DNA from: Pseudomonas parakoreensis
Lineage (GTDB): Bacteria > Pseudomonadota > Gammaproteobacteria > Pseudomonadales > Pseudomonadaceae
Length of the DNA stretch: 64,000 bases
Assembly: GCF_021602155.1 (NCBI RefSeq)
Contig: NZ_BQHY01000019.1
Span: 1 to 64,000, forward strand
Direction of reading: 5' to 3'
The position numbers and the translations under genes were made by a program. The notes beneath the pieces were generated by a model. That model had not been told where the DNA came from. It saw nothing but the letters and a program-made list of their open reading frames with translations, and ran no database searches. Positions within the stretch are counted from its first letter, which is position 1. Each line of letters begins with the position of its first letter. Below are positions 16,038 through 24,855 of this stretch, one piece after another.

Positions 16038-17456
16038 CTATGGCATCACCGGCGGCGTATACGCCAATGTCGTCCCCAGCACCCACAGCAGGAACAGCAC
16101 CAGCGGCGTGTGCACCAGCAATTGCACGAACGAGAAGCCGATCAGGTCCCGCGCCTTCAAGCCGAGCACACCCAGCAGCGGCAGCATGTAGAACGGGTTG
16201 ATCAGGTTCGGCAGCGCTTCAGCGGCGTTGTAGATCTGTACCGCCCAGCCGAGGTGGTATTGCAGATCGTTGGCCACTTGCATCACGTACGGCGCTTCGA
16301 TGATCCACTTGCCGCCGCCGGACGGGATGAAGAAACCGAGAATCGCCGAGTACACGCCCATCAACAGCGCGTAGGTGTCGTGGGACGCGATGCTGACAAA
16401 AAAGGTCGAGATGTGATGCGCCAGCGTCTGCGCATCGGCACCTTTGACCGTGGTCAGCAGCGCAGCAATCGAGCCGTACAGCGGGAACTGGATCAGCACG
16501 CCAGTGGTGGTCGGCACCGCGCGGGCCACCGCATCGAGGAAGCTGCGCGGGCGCCAGTGCAGCAGCGCGCCGAGCATGATGAACAGGAAATTATAGGTGT
16601 TGAGCCCGGAAATCGCGGTGATCGCCGGTTTGGTCGAGAACTCGTGGACCAGCCAGCCGGCCGCCAGCAATACCAGCAGAATGATCAGCAGGGGACTGTG
16701 CTCCAGCCATTCCCCTGGCCGGGTGCGCGGTTGCAGCGGTGGCAGATTGAACGCCGGGTCGATGCCGCAATCCTTGGCGTCGCGCGCAGAGTTCGGGCCG
16801 GGCGCGGTGGCGTAGGCGACGATGATCGAAATCACGATCAGCGCCAGCAGCATCGCACCGGACTGCCAGAGGAAAATGGTCTGCGTGAACGGAATAACCC
16901 CGGTGATCGACAGGATCGCCGGCGGCAGGCTGGCCGGGTTGGCCTGCAATTGCGCCGCCGATGATGACAGGCCCAGGGCCCAGACCGCACCGAGGCCCAG
17001 ATACGCCGCCGCACCGGCCGCGCGGTAATCCATTTTCAGATCGGTGCGGCGGGCGAGGGCGCGCACCAGCAACCCGCCGAACACCAGCGACAGACCCCAG
17101 TTCAACAGCGAAGCTATCATCGAGATCAGTGCGACCCAGGCCACGGCGGAGCGGCCGTTTTTCGGGATGCGCGCCAGTTTGTCGATCAGTTTGACCGCCG
17201 GCGGCGAACTGGCGACCACGTAGCCGCCAATCACCACGAAGGCCATTTGCATGGTGAACGGGATCAGGCTCCAGAACCCGTCACCGAAGGCCATCGCGGC
17301 ATCGGTGGGTTTGGCACCCATGGCCAGCGTGGCCAACGCGACAATGATCACAGCCAACGCGGCGAACACCCAGGAGTCGGGGAACCAGCGTTCGGCAAAG
17401 TTTGAACAGCGCAAGGCAAAGCGCGCGGAGCGGCTATCTTCGATATCAACGGCCAC
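16038..17456 (-). CDS. atoE: Short-chain fatty acid transporter AtoE
   Basis: 472-residue membrane protein with about 12 hydrophobic helices and AtoE-type segments (GGGKWIIEAPYVM, GGYVVASSPP). AtoE proteins bring in short-chain fatty acids such as acetoacetate or butyrate. The start is GTG 17456, with GAGG nine bases upstream. No acetoacetate CoA-transferase genes are next to it, so substrate and pathway are not fixed by context. Confidence 0.88.
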   Translation of the reverse strand: MAVDIEDSRSARFALRCSNFAERWFPDSWVFAALAVIIVALATLAMGAKPTDAAMAFGDGFWSLIPFTMQMAFVVIGGYVVASSPPAVKLIDKLARIPKNGRSAVAWVALISMIASLLNWGLSLVFGGLLVRALARRTDLKMDYRAAGAAAYLGLGAVWALGLSSSAAQLQANPASLPPAILSITGVIPFTQTIFLWQSGAMLLALIVISIIVAYATAPGPNSARDAKDCGIDPAFNLPPLQPRTRPGEWLEHSPLLIILLVLLAAGWLVHEFSTKPAITAISGLNTYNFLFIMLGALLHWRPRSFLDAVARAVPTTTGVLIQFPLYGSIAALLTTVKGADAQTLAHHISTFFVSIASHDTYALLMGVYSAILGFFIPSGGGKWIIEAPYVMQVANDLQYHLGWAVQIYNAAEALPNLINPFYMLPLLGVLGLKARDLIGFSFVQLLVHTPLVLFLLWVLGTTLAYTPPVMP

Positions 17457-17516
17457 AGGGAGTACCTCGGATTTTTATGGTTATTGTGGTCCTTGGGACA
17501 TTCAAACCCGACAACC

Positions 17517-17623
17517 CTGTGGCGAGGGAGCTTGCTCCCGCTGGACTGCGTAGCAGTCCCCTTCTTCTAAAGTTCAGAGGGGGCCGCTTCGCGACCCAGC
17601 GGGAGCAAGCTCCCTCGCCACAG
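17517..17623. repeat. REP-like inverted repeat, GTGGCGAGGGAGC family, in the atoE-MFS gap
   Basis: Arms of 28 bases (17517-17544 and 17596-17623) are exact reverse complements around GGGAGCTTGCTCCCGC, and inner mini-hairpins fill the loop. The gap 17457-17795 between divergent atoE and the MFS gene holds this element and presumably both promoters; I see no other gene in it. Confidence 0.87.
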
Positions 17624-17795
17624 AGGTAGACCTGATTCAGATGTGTCCCGCCAGACAAGCCTCAACAGTAAATCAACCGCCGCCATATTGTGAGCAGGTT
17701 CTGCCAAACCGTGACCATGGTCTAACGGGTTGTCCCCGGGCGGATTTGCGTAGACCATGAGCGCCTTGGTTTTTTGCCTGCCAGAGTGCTTTGCC

Positions 17796-19109
17796 ATGAC
17801 TGCCCAATCCCCAGCCCGACCGGCGCCGTTCAGCCGTTCCGATTACAAGACCCTCGGCCTTGCGGCCCTTGGTGGGGCGCTGGAGATCTACGATTTCATC
17901 ATTTTCGTGTTCTTCGCCCTGACCCTCAGCCAGTTGTTCTTCCCGCCGGAAATGCCCGAATGGCTGCGTCTGCTGCAAAGCTTCGGGATCTTTGTTACCG
18001 GGTATCTGGCGCGTCCGCTGGGCGGGATCCTGATGGCGCATTTCGCCGATCGCCTGGGCCGGAAAAAGGTCTTCAGCCTGAGTATCCTGATGATGGCGCT
18101 GCCGTGCCTGCTGATCGGGATCATGCCGACTTATGCCCAGATCGGTTATTTCGCGCCGCTGCTGTTGCTGGCGCTGCGCATCCTGCAAGGCGCAGCGGTT
18201 GGAGGGGAGGTGCCGAGTGCCTGGGTATTCGTCGCCGAGCACGCGCCTGCCGGACATCGCGGTTACGCGCTGGGCTTTTTGCAGGCCGGGCTGACCTTCG
18301 GTTACTTGATTGGTGCGCTGACCGCGACTTTCCTTGCACAAGTGTTCAGCCCGGCGGAAATCCTCGATTACGCCTGGCGTTATCCGTTCCTGCTCGGTGG
18401 CGTGTTCGGCGTGATCGGTGTGTACCTGCGCCGTTGGTTGAGCGAAACCCCGGTGTTCATGGCCATGGAGGCGCAGCGTGAAGCGCGGGTTGAACTGCCG
18501 CTGCGTACGGTGCTGCGCGAGCATCGACTGGCGATGTTGCCGGCCATGCTGCTGACCTGCGTGCTGACCTCGGCCGTGGTGGTATTCGTGGTCATTACGC
18601 CGACCATGATGCAGAAAACCTTTGGCATGACCGCCAGCCATACCTTCGCCCTCAGTGCGCTGGGCATTGTCTTCCTCAACATCGGCTGTGTGATCGCCGG
18701 GCTGCTGGTCGACCGTCTGGGGGCCTGGCGCACCGTCATGCTCTATAGCCTGCTGCTGCCCTTGGGAATCGGCGTGCTTTACAGCTGCTTGATCATGGGC
18801 GGTCACTGGATCGGGCTGGCATACGCCATCGCCGGTCTGGCCTGCGGTGTGGTGGGTGCGGTGCCGTCGGTGATGGTCGGGTTGTTCCCGGCGCGAATTC
18901 GCGTGTCGGGCATCTCCTTCACCTACAACATTGCCTACGCCGCGTGGGCGAGCATCACACCGTTGTTGCTGATCGGTCTGATGCCGTGGAGCCCGTGGAT
19001 CTGCGTGATGTTCTGTGCGGTGATGGGCGTGGTGGGGCTGTTGAGTGCGCTGTATTTCGGCTCGCGAATGCCGCGTACAGGGCAATGCCAGGTGGCCGGA
19101 ACTGTCTGA
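17796..19109 (+). CDS. MHS-type MFS transporter (metabolite:H+ symporter)
   Basis: 437 residues with 12 predicted helices. The MFS motif between helices 2 and 3 (FADRLGRKK) and the MHS-family pattern (YLARPLGG, LRILQGAAVGGE) are clear. Relatives import dicarboxylates, aromatic acids, betaine or proline. I took ATG 17796; ATG 17757 would add 13 residues but lacks a ribosome-binding site. The gene is alone, with a chemoreceptor-like gene next on the same strand, so the substrate is unknown. Confidence 0.85.
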   Translation: MTAQSPARPAPFSRSDYKTLGLAALGGALEIYDFIIFVFFALTLSQLFFPPEMPEWLRLLQSFGIFVTGYLARPLGGILMAHFADRLGRKKVFSLSILMMALPCLLIGIMPTYAQIGYFAPLLLLALRILQGAAVGGEVPSAWVFVAEHAPAGHRGYALGFLQAGLTFGYLIGALTATFLAQVFSPAEILDYAWRYPFLLGGVFGVIGVYLRRWLSETPVFMAMEAQREARVELPLRTVLREHRLAMLPAMLLTCVLTSAVVVFVVITPTMMQKTFGMTASHTFALSALGIVFLNIGCVIAGLLVDRLGAWRTVMLYSLLLPLGIGVLYSCLIMGGHWIGLAYAIAGLACGVVGAVPSVMVGLFPARIRVSGISFTYNIAYAAWASITPLLLIGLMPWSPWICVMFCAVMGVVGLLSALYFGSRMPRTGQCQVAGTV

Positions 19110-19220
19110 TCGCACGCCCGTGAACTATTTTTGATCGACGGGTCTCAAGCGCTCTTCAGAAACGAAATTCAAGGCCGATGGCTAGTCTGCATCCCGCTTT
19201 CTTTCCATCGGTATCTGCCC

Positions 19221-20537
19221 ATGTTCAACAAACGCCTCAAGCAAGAGCTGGCCACTCTTCGTGAAGAACTCTCCAGCCTGCTGCAGGTGAAGGAAAGCCT
19301 GGAAAGCGAGATGCTGGTGCTGACCCTGGAACCCGATGGCCGGATTCAGTCGGTCAACCACAACTTCCTCGGCGAGATGCTCTACAAGAGCCAGGACCTG
19401 GTGGGGCGCGCCATTGAAGACATCGTTCCGGCGCACGTGAAGGCCGATGACTTTCACCATCGTTTCAAGGCTGCCCTGACCCGTGGCGAACATTTCGCTG
19501 GTGCAGTGCGCCTGCTGCGCGGCAATGGCGAAGAAGCCTGGCTGCGCTCGATCGTGCAGCCGGTGCGCGCTTCGGACGGGCGGATCAAGCATTTCTCGAT
19601 CTTTTCCAGCGACCTGACCCGCACCATCGAAGCCTCTCGCGAACACGAAAACCTGATCGGCGCCCTGGTGCGCTCGACAGCGGTGATCGAATTCGACCTC
19701 AACGGCAATGTGCTCAATGCCAACGAGCGTTTTCTGCAGGGCATGGGTTACAGCCTGGCGCAGATCAAAGGCAAACATCACCGGATGTTCTGCACGCCTG
19801 AGGAGTACAACAGCGCCGAGTACCAGAATTTCTGGCGTCGCCTGAACAATGGCGAATTTGTCGCCGACCGTTTCAAACGGGTCGACAGCCACGGTCGTAC
19901 GGTGTGGCTGGAGGCGTCCTACAACCCGGTGGTCGATGCCAACAACAAACTGTACAAAGTGGTGAAGTTCGCCACGGTGATCACCGATCAGGTCAACCGT
20001 GAACAAGCGGTTGCCGACGCGGCCAGCATTGCCTACAGCACTTCGCAGCAAACCGACAGCACCGCGCAACGTGGCACCACGGTGGTCACCGAGGCGGTGA
20101 ATGTGATGCGTGATCTGTCGCGCCATATGCAGGCGGCCGGTGAGGGCATCGAGGCACTGAACGAGCAGTCGCAGGTGATCGGGACTATCGTCAAAACCAT
20201 CAGCGGCATTGCCGAACAAACCAACCTGCTGGCGCTCAACGCGGCCATCGAAGCGGCCCGCGCTGGCGAGCAGGGCCGGGGCTTTGCGGTGGTGGCCGAC
20301 GAAGTGCGCCAACTGGCTTCGCGCACCAGTCAGGCGACCGAAGAGATCGTCGGCGTGGTGCGGCAGAACCAGGAGATGGCCCGTAACGCCGTGGCCCTGA
20401 TGACCGATGGCAAGCTGCAGGCAGAACAAGGCCTGGCGCTGGCGGCGGAGGCGGGCACGGTGATCGTCGAGATTCAGGACGGCGCGCAGAAAGTGGTGGA
20501 TGCGGTCGGGCAGTTTGCCAATCAACTCTCTAACTGA
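19221..20537 (+). CDS. Soluble PAS-PAS chemoreceptor, BdlA-like
   Basis: 438 residues without membrane segments. A short N-terminal coiled coil (1-25) is followed by two PAS domains (about 25-135 and 145-260) and an MCP signalling domain with the conserved tip ([20 protein letters not shown]). Domain order and length match BdlA of P. aeruginosa, which controls biofilm dispersal through cyclic-di-GMP, and Aer-like sensors. No LOV cysteine motif is seen in either PAS. The start ATG 19221 gives the expected [10 protein letters not shown]. Confidence 0.83.
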   Translation: MFNKRLKQELATLREELSSLLQVKESLESEMLVLTLEPDGRIQSVNHNFLGEMLYKSQDLVGRAIEDIVPAHVKADDFHHRFKAALTRGEHFAGAVRLLRGNGEEAWLRSIVQPVRASDGRIKHFSIFSSDLTRTIEASREHENLIGALVRSTAVIEFDLNGNVLNANERFLQGMGYSLAQIKGKHHRMFCTPEEYNSAEYQNFWRRLNNGEFVADRFKRVDSHGRTVWLEASYNPVVDANNKLYKVVKFATVITDQVNREQAVADAASIAYSTSQQTDSTAQRGTTVVTEAVNVMRDLSRHMQAAGEGIEALNEQSQVIGTIVKTISGIAEQTNLLALNAAIEAARAGEQGRGFAVVADEVRQLASRTSQATEEIVGVVRQNQEMARNAVALMTDGKLQAEQGLALAAEAGTVIVEIQDGAQKVVDAVGQFANQLSN

Positions 20538-20550
20538 TTCCCCCGCCAAT

Positions 20551-20655
20551 ACCTGTAGGAGCTGCCGAGTGCAACGAGGCTGCGATCTTTTGATGTTGAT
20601 TTCAAGGATCAACATCAAGATCAAAAGATCGTAGCGTGCCGCAGCTCCTACAGGT
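20551..20655. repeat. REP-like inverted repeat
   Basis: Outer arms ACCTGTAGGAGCTGC and inner arms GATCTTTTGATGTTGAT pair across the element, with a few mismatches in between. It belongs to the same family as the repeat at 10238 and lies after the chemoreceptor gene. Confidence 0.83.
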
Positions 20656-20708
20656 TTTCACCAGCGGCTGGCGCTACAATCTGTTCCTTTTTCCCGGAGC
20701 AGATCCCC

Positions 20709-21308
20709 ATGAGCGCCTCCCACCGCCGCCCGGTTCCCCTGAACAAAGCCTACCGTCTGCTCAATCACGGGCCTACCGTGCTGGTCAGCGCCGCTTATGA
20801 AGGCCAGCGCAACATCATGGCCGCCGCTTGGGCAATGCCACTGGATTTCGAACCGCCGAAAGTGGCCGTCGTCCTCGACAAGTCCACCTGGACCCGGCAG
20901 TTGCTCGAAGCGTCCGGCACTTTTGTGCTCAACGTGCCGTGTGTCAATCAGGCTGACATCGTGCAAACCGTCGGCAATACCTCGGGGCTGGAGATCCAGC
21001 AGAGTCAGGGGCAGGACAAGTTTCAGGCTTACGGCTTGCAAACCTTCACCGGTGAAACTGTCGAGGCGCCGTTGCTTGAAGGCTGCGTGGCCTGGCTTGA
21101 ATGCCGCTTGCTGCCGGAACCGCGCAATCACGAGCAGTACGACCTGTTCCTCGCCGAAGTCATCGCCGCTCAGGCCGATGAACGGGTGTTCAGCGACGGC
21201 CGCTGGCACTTCGACGGGCACGACGGCTTGCGCACGCTGCACCACGTGGCCGGCGGGCATTTCCTGACGATTGGCGATGCGGTGGACGGTAAAACCCTGC
21301 CGGTTTGA
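20709..21308 (+). CDS. Flavin reductase family protein (FMN-binding split barrel)
   Basis: 199 residues with the flavin-reductase-like split-barrel pattern: an N-terminal strand set (PTVLVSAAYEGQRNIMAAAW), VVLDKSTWTRQLLEASGTFVLN in the middle and LAEVIAAQA later. Such proteins bind FMN and reduce flavins or act as small oxidoreductases. The gene is monocistronic and is followed by a strong bidirectional terminator. The substrate cannot be read from the sequence. Confidence 0.83.
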   Translation: MSASHRRPVPLNKAYRLLNHGPTVLVSAAYEGQRNIMAAAWAMPLDFEPPKVAVVLDKSTWTRQLLEASGTFVLNVPCVNQADIVQTVGNTSGLEIQQSQGQDKFQAYGLQTFTGETVEAPLLEGCVAWLECRLLPEPRNHEQYDLFLAEVIAAQADERVFSDGRWHFDGHDGLRTLHHVAGGHFLTIGDAVDGKTLPV

Positions 21309-21353
21309 TTCGCGAGCCTTTTGCGGCAGATGAGCACAATTTATCAGGCATAA

Positions 21354-21381
21354 AAAAGGCTTACCTCGCAGTAAGCCTTTT
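21354..21381. terminator. Bidirectional terminator
   Basis: AAAAGGCTTAC and GTAAGCCTTTT form an 11-bp stem around a six-base loop, with A and T runs on both sides, between the convergent flavin-reductase and gamma-glutamyltransferase genes. Confidence 0.92.
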
Positions 21382-21398
21382 GTTTTCCGTGCGTAGCC

Positions 21399-23231
21399 TC
21401 AATCTCCCAACGCTTCCCCTTCACGCCGCGGATCCGCACCACCCGCCAACGACGCTTTACCCTGCGCATCCTTGACCCGCACGATGGCCTGGGTGCCGCT
21501 GGTCATGTCGATTTCATTGACTGTGTGGCCCTTGTCTTTCAACGCCTGAATCAACGCAGGGCTGAACTGGCCTTGTTCCAGTTCGGTCGGGCCATTGCGG
21601 CTGCCGAAGTTGGGCAGGCTGATCGCGCTTTGCGGGTCGAGGTTCCAGTCGAGCAGGCCGACAGTGGTCTTGGCCACGTATTCGATGATCTGCGAGCCGC
21701 CCGGCGAGCCGACGCTGGCGAGGAACTCGCCGCTGTCGCGATCAAAGATCAATGTTGGCGCCATCGACGAGCGCGGGCGTTTGCCGGGTTCGACGCGGTT
21801 GGCGACTTTCTGCCCGTTCTCTTCGGGGATGAACGAGAAGTCGGTCATCTGGTTGTTCAGCAAAAAGCCCTGCACCATCAGGTGCGAGCCGAACGCCGCT
21901 TCGATGGTGGTGGTCATCGATACCGCGCCACCGAGGTCATCCACCGCCACCACTTGCGAGGTGGAGATACGCAGCGGTGAGCGATCCGGCGCGTAGGCCA
22001 CCTGTACGCCCGGCGGCGTGCCGGGTTTGGCGCTGCCCATGCTCCGTTCGCCGATCAGGCTGGCGCGGCTGGCCAGATAACCCGGATCTACCAGACCCTT
22101 GACCGGTACCGGGACGAAGTCGGTGTCGGCCACGTATTGCGCGCGGTCGGCATAGGCCAGGCGTTCGGCTTCGGCGATCAGGTGCACGGCTTGTGGATTG
22201 GGTTCGATACCGGCCGGTTTGTTGGTTTTCACGGGTTTGAGCGGCGTCAGCGACAGGCGTGGATCGCGGCTTTCCAGCGCTTGCAGGGTACCGAGAATCT
22301 GCGCCACGGCGATCCCGCCCGACGACGGCGGCGGCATGCCGCAGACCTGCCAGCGTTTATAGTCGGTGCACAGCGGAGCGCGCTCTTTGGCCTTGTAGCC
22401 TTGCAAATCATTCAGCGACAAGCTGCCGGGGTTAGCGTGGCCCTGCACCTTGGCGACGATCTCTTCGGCGATCGAGCCTTTGTACAGCGCGTCCGGACCT
22501 TCGTGGGCGATGCGCTTGAACACGGCGGCCAGTGCCGGATTCTGCAGGCGCGTGCCGACAGCTTTGACGCTGCCGTCGCGGTTGAGGAAGTAGGCGGCCA
22601 TGTCCGGCGATTTACCGATCACCGGGTCGGACGCCAAGAGCGAATGCAGGCGCGGCGAAATCACGAAGCCTTGCTCGGCGAGTTTGATCGCCGGTTCGAA
22701 CAGCGTGGCCCACGGCAGCCGGCCGTGTTGCTTGTGCGCCATTTCCAGTGCACGCAACACGCCCGGCGTGCCCACCGAGCGCCCGCCAATCTGCGCCTGC
22801 GGGAACGGCATCGGTTTGCCGTCGGCCTGCAGGAACAGCTTCTCTGTGGCACCCGCCGGGGCGGTTTCGCGACCGTCGTAGGTGCGCACCTGTTTGCCGT
22901 CCCACAACACGATCATCGCGCCGCCACCGATCCCGGAGGATTGCGGCTCGACCAGGGTCAGCACGGCTTGCATGGCAATCGCCGCGTCGATGGCCGAACC
23001 GCCCTTGCGCAGCATCTCGCGCCCGGCCTCGGCGGCCAGCGGGTTGGCGGCTGCGGCCATGTGTTGACTGGCGTGGCGAGTCTGCAGGTCGGTGCGGTAA
23101 CCGGAAGCGGCTTCCGGTGCCAGCGGCAAGGTCGAGGAAGGCGGGGCGTTGCACGCGGTGAGGGTCAGGGCGCTGATGATCAGCGTCAGGGCAGGCAGGC
23201 GAAAGCGGCTCAGGGGCAGGGCTGGGAACAC
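21399..23231 (-). CDS. ggt: Gamma-glutamyltransferase
   Basis: 610 residues from GTG 23231, which has GGAGAG seven bases upstream; longer in-frame starts lack one. A signal sequence ends in a lipobox (LTAC, about 24-27), suggesting a lipoprotein. The large-subunit motif GSAIDAAIAMQ and the autocleavage region are present; the likely nucleophile is the Thr in ISTSQVVAV. The enzyme cleaves or transfers gamma-glutamyl groups of glutathione and its conjugates in the periplasm and matures by self-cleavage into two subunits. Confidence 0.92.
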   Translation of the reverse strand: MFPALPLSRFRLPALTLIISALTLTACNAPPSSTLPLAPEAASGYRTDLQTRHASQHMAAAANPLAAEAGREMLRKGGSAIDAAIAMQAVLTLVEPQSSGIGGGAMIVLWDGKQVRTYDGRETAPAGATEKLFLQADGKPMPFPQAQIGGRSVGTPGVLRALEMAHKQHGRLPWATLFEPAIKLAEQGFVISPRLHSLLASDPVIGKSPDMAAYFLNRDGSVKAVGTRLQNPALAAVFKRIAHEGPDALYKGSIAEEIVAKVQGHANPGSLSLNDLQGYKAKERAPLCTDYKRWQVCGMPPPSSGGIAVAQILGTLQALESRDPRLSLTPLKPVKTNKPAGIEPNPQAVHLIAEAERLAYADRAQYVADTDFVPVPVKGLVDPGYLASRASLIGERSMGSAKPGTPPGVQVAYAPDRSPLRISTSQVVAVDDLGGAVSMTTTIEAAFGSHLMVQGFLLNNQMTDFSFIPEENGQKVANRVEPGKRPRSSMAPTLIFDRDSGEFLASVGSPGGSQIIEYVAKTTVGLLDWNLDPQSAISLPNFGSRNGPTELEQGQFSPALIQALKDKGHTVNEIDMTSGTQAIVRVKDAQGKASLAGGADPRREGEALGD

Positions 23232-23380
23232 GTGGGGCTCTCCGTCCGTGGGGTAAAAGGTCTGACGGACTTTATCGACCGGCCGGTCGCGACGCAAACC
23301 GCCGGGCATTTTTGCCTTTCTTTTCGGGGCGGATGTTCGCTAGGGTCAATGCCAAATTGATCGAACTGAAACAAAGCCCT

Positions 23381-23470
23381 TGTGGGAGCGAGCTTGCTCG
23401 CGAATGTGGCGTGTCAGGCAATCAAAATGTTGAATGCGCAATCGCCTTCGCGAGCAAGCTCGCTCCCACA
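23381..23470. repeat. REP-like inverted repeat, TGTGGGAGCGAGC family
   Basis: Exact 23-base arms (23381-23403 and 23448-23470) with core GCGAGCTTGCTCGC. It lies in the 264-base gap between divergent ggt and the DUF2817 gene. The rest of that gap shows no gene. Confidence 0.88.
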
Positions 23471-23495
23471 CCTACAAAACCAACAAGAGGCCGAC

Positions 23496-24596
23496 ATGCA
23501 CAGCGAGTTTCCCACCGAGTCCAGTTACCGTGATCAGCGCGAACAGTTTCTGACCGCCGCCCAAACTGCCGGAGCCACGCTCACCTCGTACGCCCATCCG
23601 CGTTGCGGCCCCTTCGGCGAACCCTTGAGCACCGACGTCGCTGTGCTCGGTGATCCGCAGGCCAAACGTCGTTTGGTGGCACTCAGCGGCACTCACGGAG
23701 TTGAGGGCTATTACGGTTCGGATTGCCAGATCGACTGGTTGCAAGCTTTCGTTCCCGGCTCGCTGCCCAAGGATGTCGCGGTTGTGATGATCCACTTGAT
23801 CAACCCATGGGGCACCGCGTGGCTGCGCCGGGTCAACGAAGACAACATCGACCTCAACCGCAATCATCTGGATTTCACCGCCCCGTTGCCGGATAACCGC
23901 GCCTACGCCACGCTGCACGAGATATACGCCTGCACCGATTTGCACGGACCGCAGCGCGCGCAGGCCGATGCCTTGCTCGACGCAGAGATTGCCGAACACG
24001 GCTGGCCGGCGGTGATGTCGATTGTCGAGGGCGGTCAGCACAGTCATCCCGATGGCCTGTTCTATGGCGGCCGCGCACCGAGCTGGTCGAATCGCACCTT
24101 GCATCAGATTATCGACGCGCATTTGACCGGTGCGGAAACCGTGATGTGCTTCGACCTGCACACCGGTGCTGGCGAGTACGGCCATCCGATGTTGCTGACC
24201 ATCACCCAAGCGCCTTACCCGGCGCTGGTGCAAGCGCAATCGATCTACGGCCCGTGGCTTTACACCTTGCACACCGGCGCGCAAACGTTGAGCGAAACCG
24301 GTGTCGCAGCGACGGCGACCGGCTACACCTCGCAGGCGTTGCTCAACGCATTACCGGGTGTGCAACTGATGCCGTTCGTGATTGAGTGCGGAACGTATCC
24401 GGGGCCGGAGGTGCATCGTTATTTGCGCGATGACCAATGGCTGCACCTGCATGGTGATCCGCTGGATGCGACGGGGCGGGCGATCAAGTTGAATCTGCTG
24501 GAGCAGTTTTATCCGGCCGATCCGGACTGGCGTGCGATGGTCGGGTTGCGCACTCGGCAGATCTGGGCGAAAGGACTGACAGCACTGGCAAGCTGA
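23496..24596 (+). CDS. DUF2817 / M14-like metallopeptidase
   Basis: 366 residues. The zinc motif of M14-type carboxypeptidases is present as H-x-x-E (GTHGVEGYYGS, about 67-77), with NxxxR-type residues in NIDLNRNHLDF (about 119-129) and a later acidic FVIECGTYPGPE. It has no signal peptide, so it is cytoplasmic. It probably hydrolyses an amide bond in a small peptide or modified amino acid. ATG 23496 was chosen after AAGAGG. A hairpin terminator follows the stop. Confidence 0.82.
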   Translation: MHSEFPTESSYRDQREQFLTAAQTAGATLTSYAHPRCGPFGEPLSTDVAVLGDPQAKRRLVALSGTHGVEGYYGSDCQIDWLQAFVPGSLPKDVAVVMIHLINPWGTAWLRRVNEDNIDLNRNHLDFTAPLPDNRAYATLHEIYACTDLHGPQRAQADALLDAEIAEHGWPAVMSIVEGGQHSHPDGLFYGGRAPSWSNRTLHQIIDAHLTGAETVMCFDLHTGAGEYGHPMLLTITQAPYPALVQAQSIYGPWLYTLHTGAQTLSETGVAATATGYTSQALLNALPGVQLMPFVIECGTYPGPEVHRYLRDDQWLHLHGDPLDATGRAIKLNLLEQFYPADPDWRAMVGLRTRQIWAKGLTALAS

Positions 24597-24602
24597 AAAC
24601 CA

Positions 24603-24626
24603 GATGAGGGGAGAAATCCCCTCATC
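24603..24626 (+). terminator. Hairpin terminator of the DUF2817 gene
   Basis: A 10-bp stem (GATGAGGGGA) with a GAAA loop begins seven bases after the stop codon. The downstream T run is weak. Confidence 0.75.
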
Positions 24627-24652
24627 ACAAAATCGGACTTTTCTTGAGGCAT

Positions 24653-24686
24653 AAAAAAACGGCCTACCTTTCGGTAAGCCGTTTTT
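24653..24686 (-). terminator. Terminator of tRNA-Met
   Basis: On the minus strand the stem AAAACGGCTTACC with GGTAGGCCGTTTT (GAAA loop, one mismatch) ends in a run of seven Ts, directly after the tRNA 3' end. Confidence 0.9.
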
Positions 24687-24692
24687 AGTACT

Positions 24693-24769
24693 TGGTGGCT
24701 ACACAGGGACTTGAACCCCGGACCCCAGCATTATGAATGCTATGCTCTAACCAACTGAGCTATGTAGCC
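24693..24769 (-). tRNA. tRNA-Met (CAT), elongator
   Basis: 77 bases that fold as a cloverleaf: acceptor GGCTACA with TGTAGCC, D-arm TAGCTCAGTTGGTTAGAGC, anticodon loop TTCATAA with CAT, T-loop GTTCAAGTC, and an encoded CCA end. The acceptor stem and body resemble the elongator tRNA-Met rather than initiator or tRNA-Ile2. Confidence 0.95.
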
Positions 24770-24855
24770 AAGTGGCGCGCATTATTCCCCTGAAACGGAA
24801 AAGCGTCAAGCGTAAATTTAAAAATTTTTTCTACGCTTTCAACCGTTTATCAAAA

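Noticed and set aside
19221-20537. PAS-PAS-MCP protein as the LOV photoreceptor partner of the MerR regulator
   Set aside because: Neither PAS domain has the flavin-binding cysteine motif of LOV domains, and the gene is 35 kb away.
24693-24769. tRNA-Met as an attachment site for an integrated element
   Set aside because: No integrase, no duplicated tRNA end and ordinary Pseudomonas genes on both sides.
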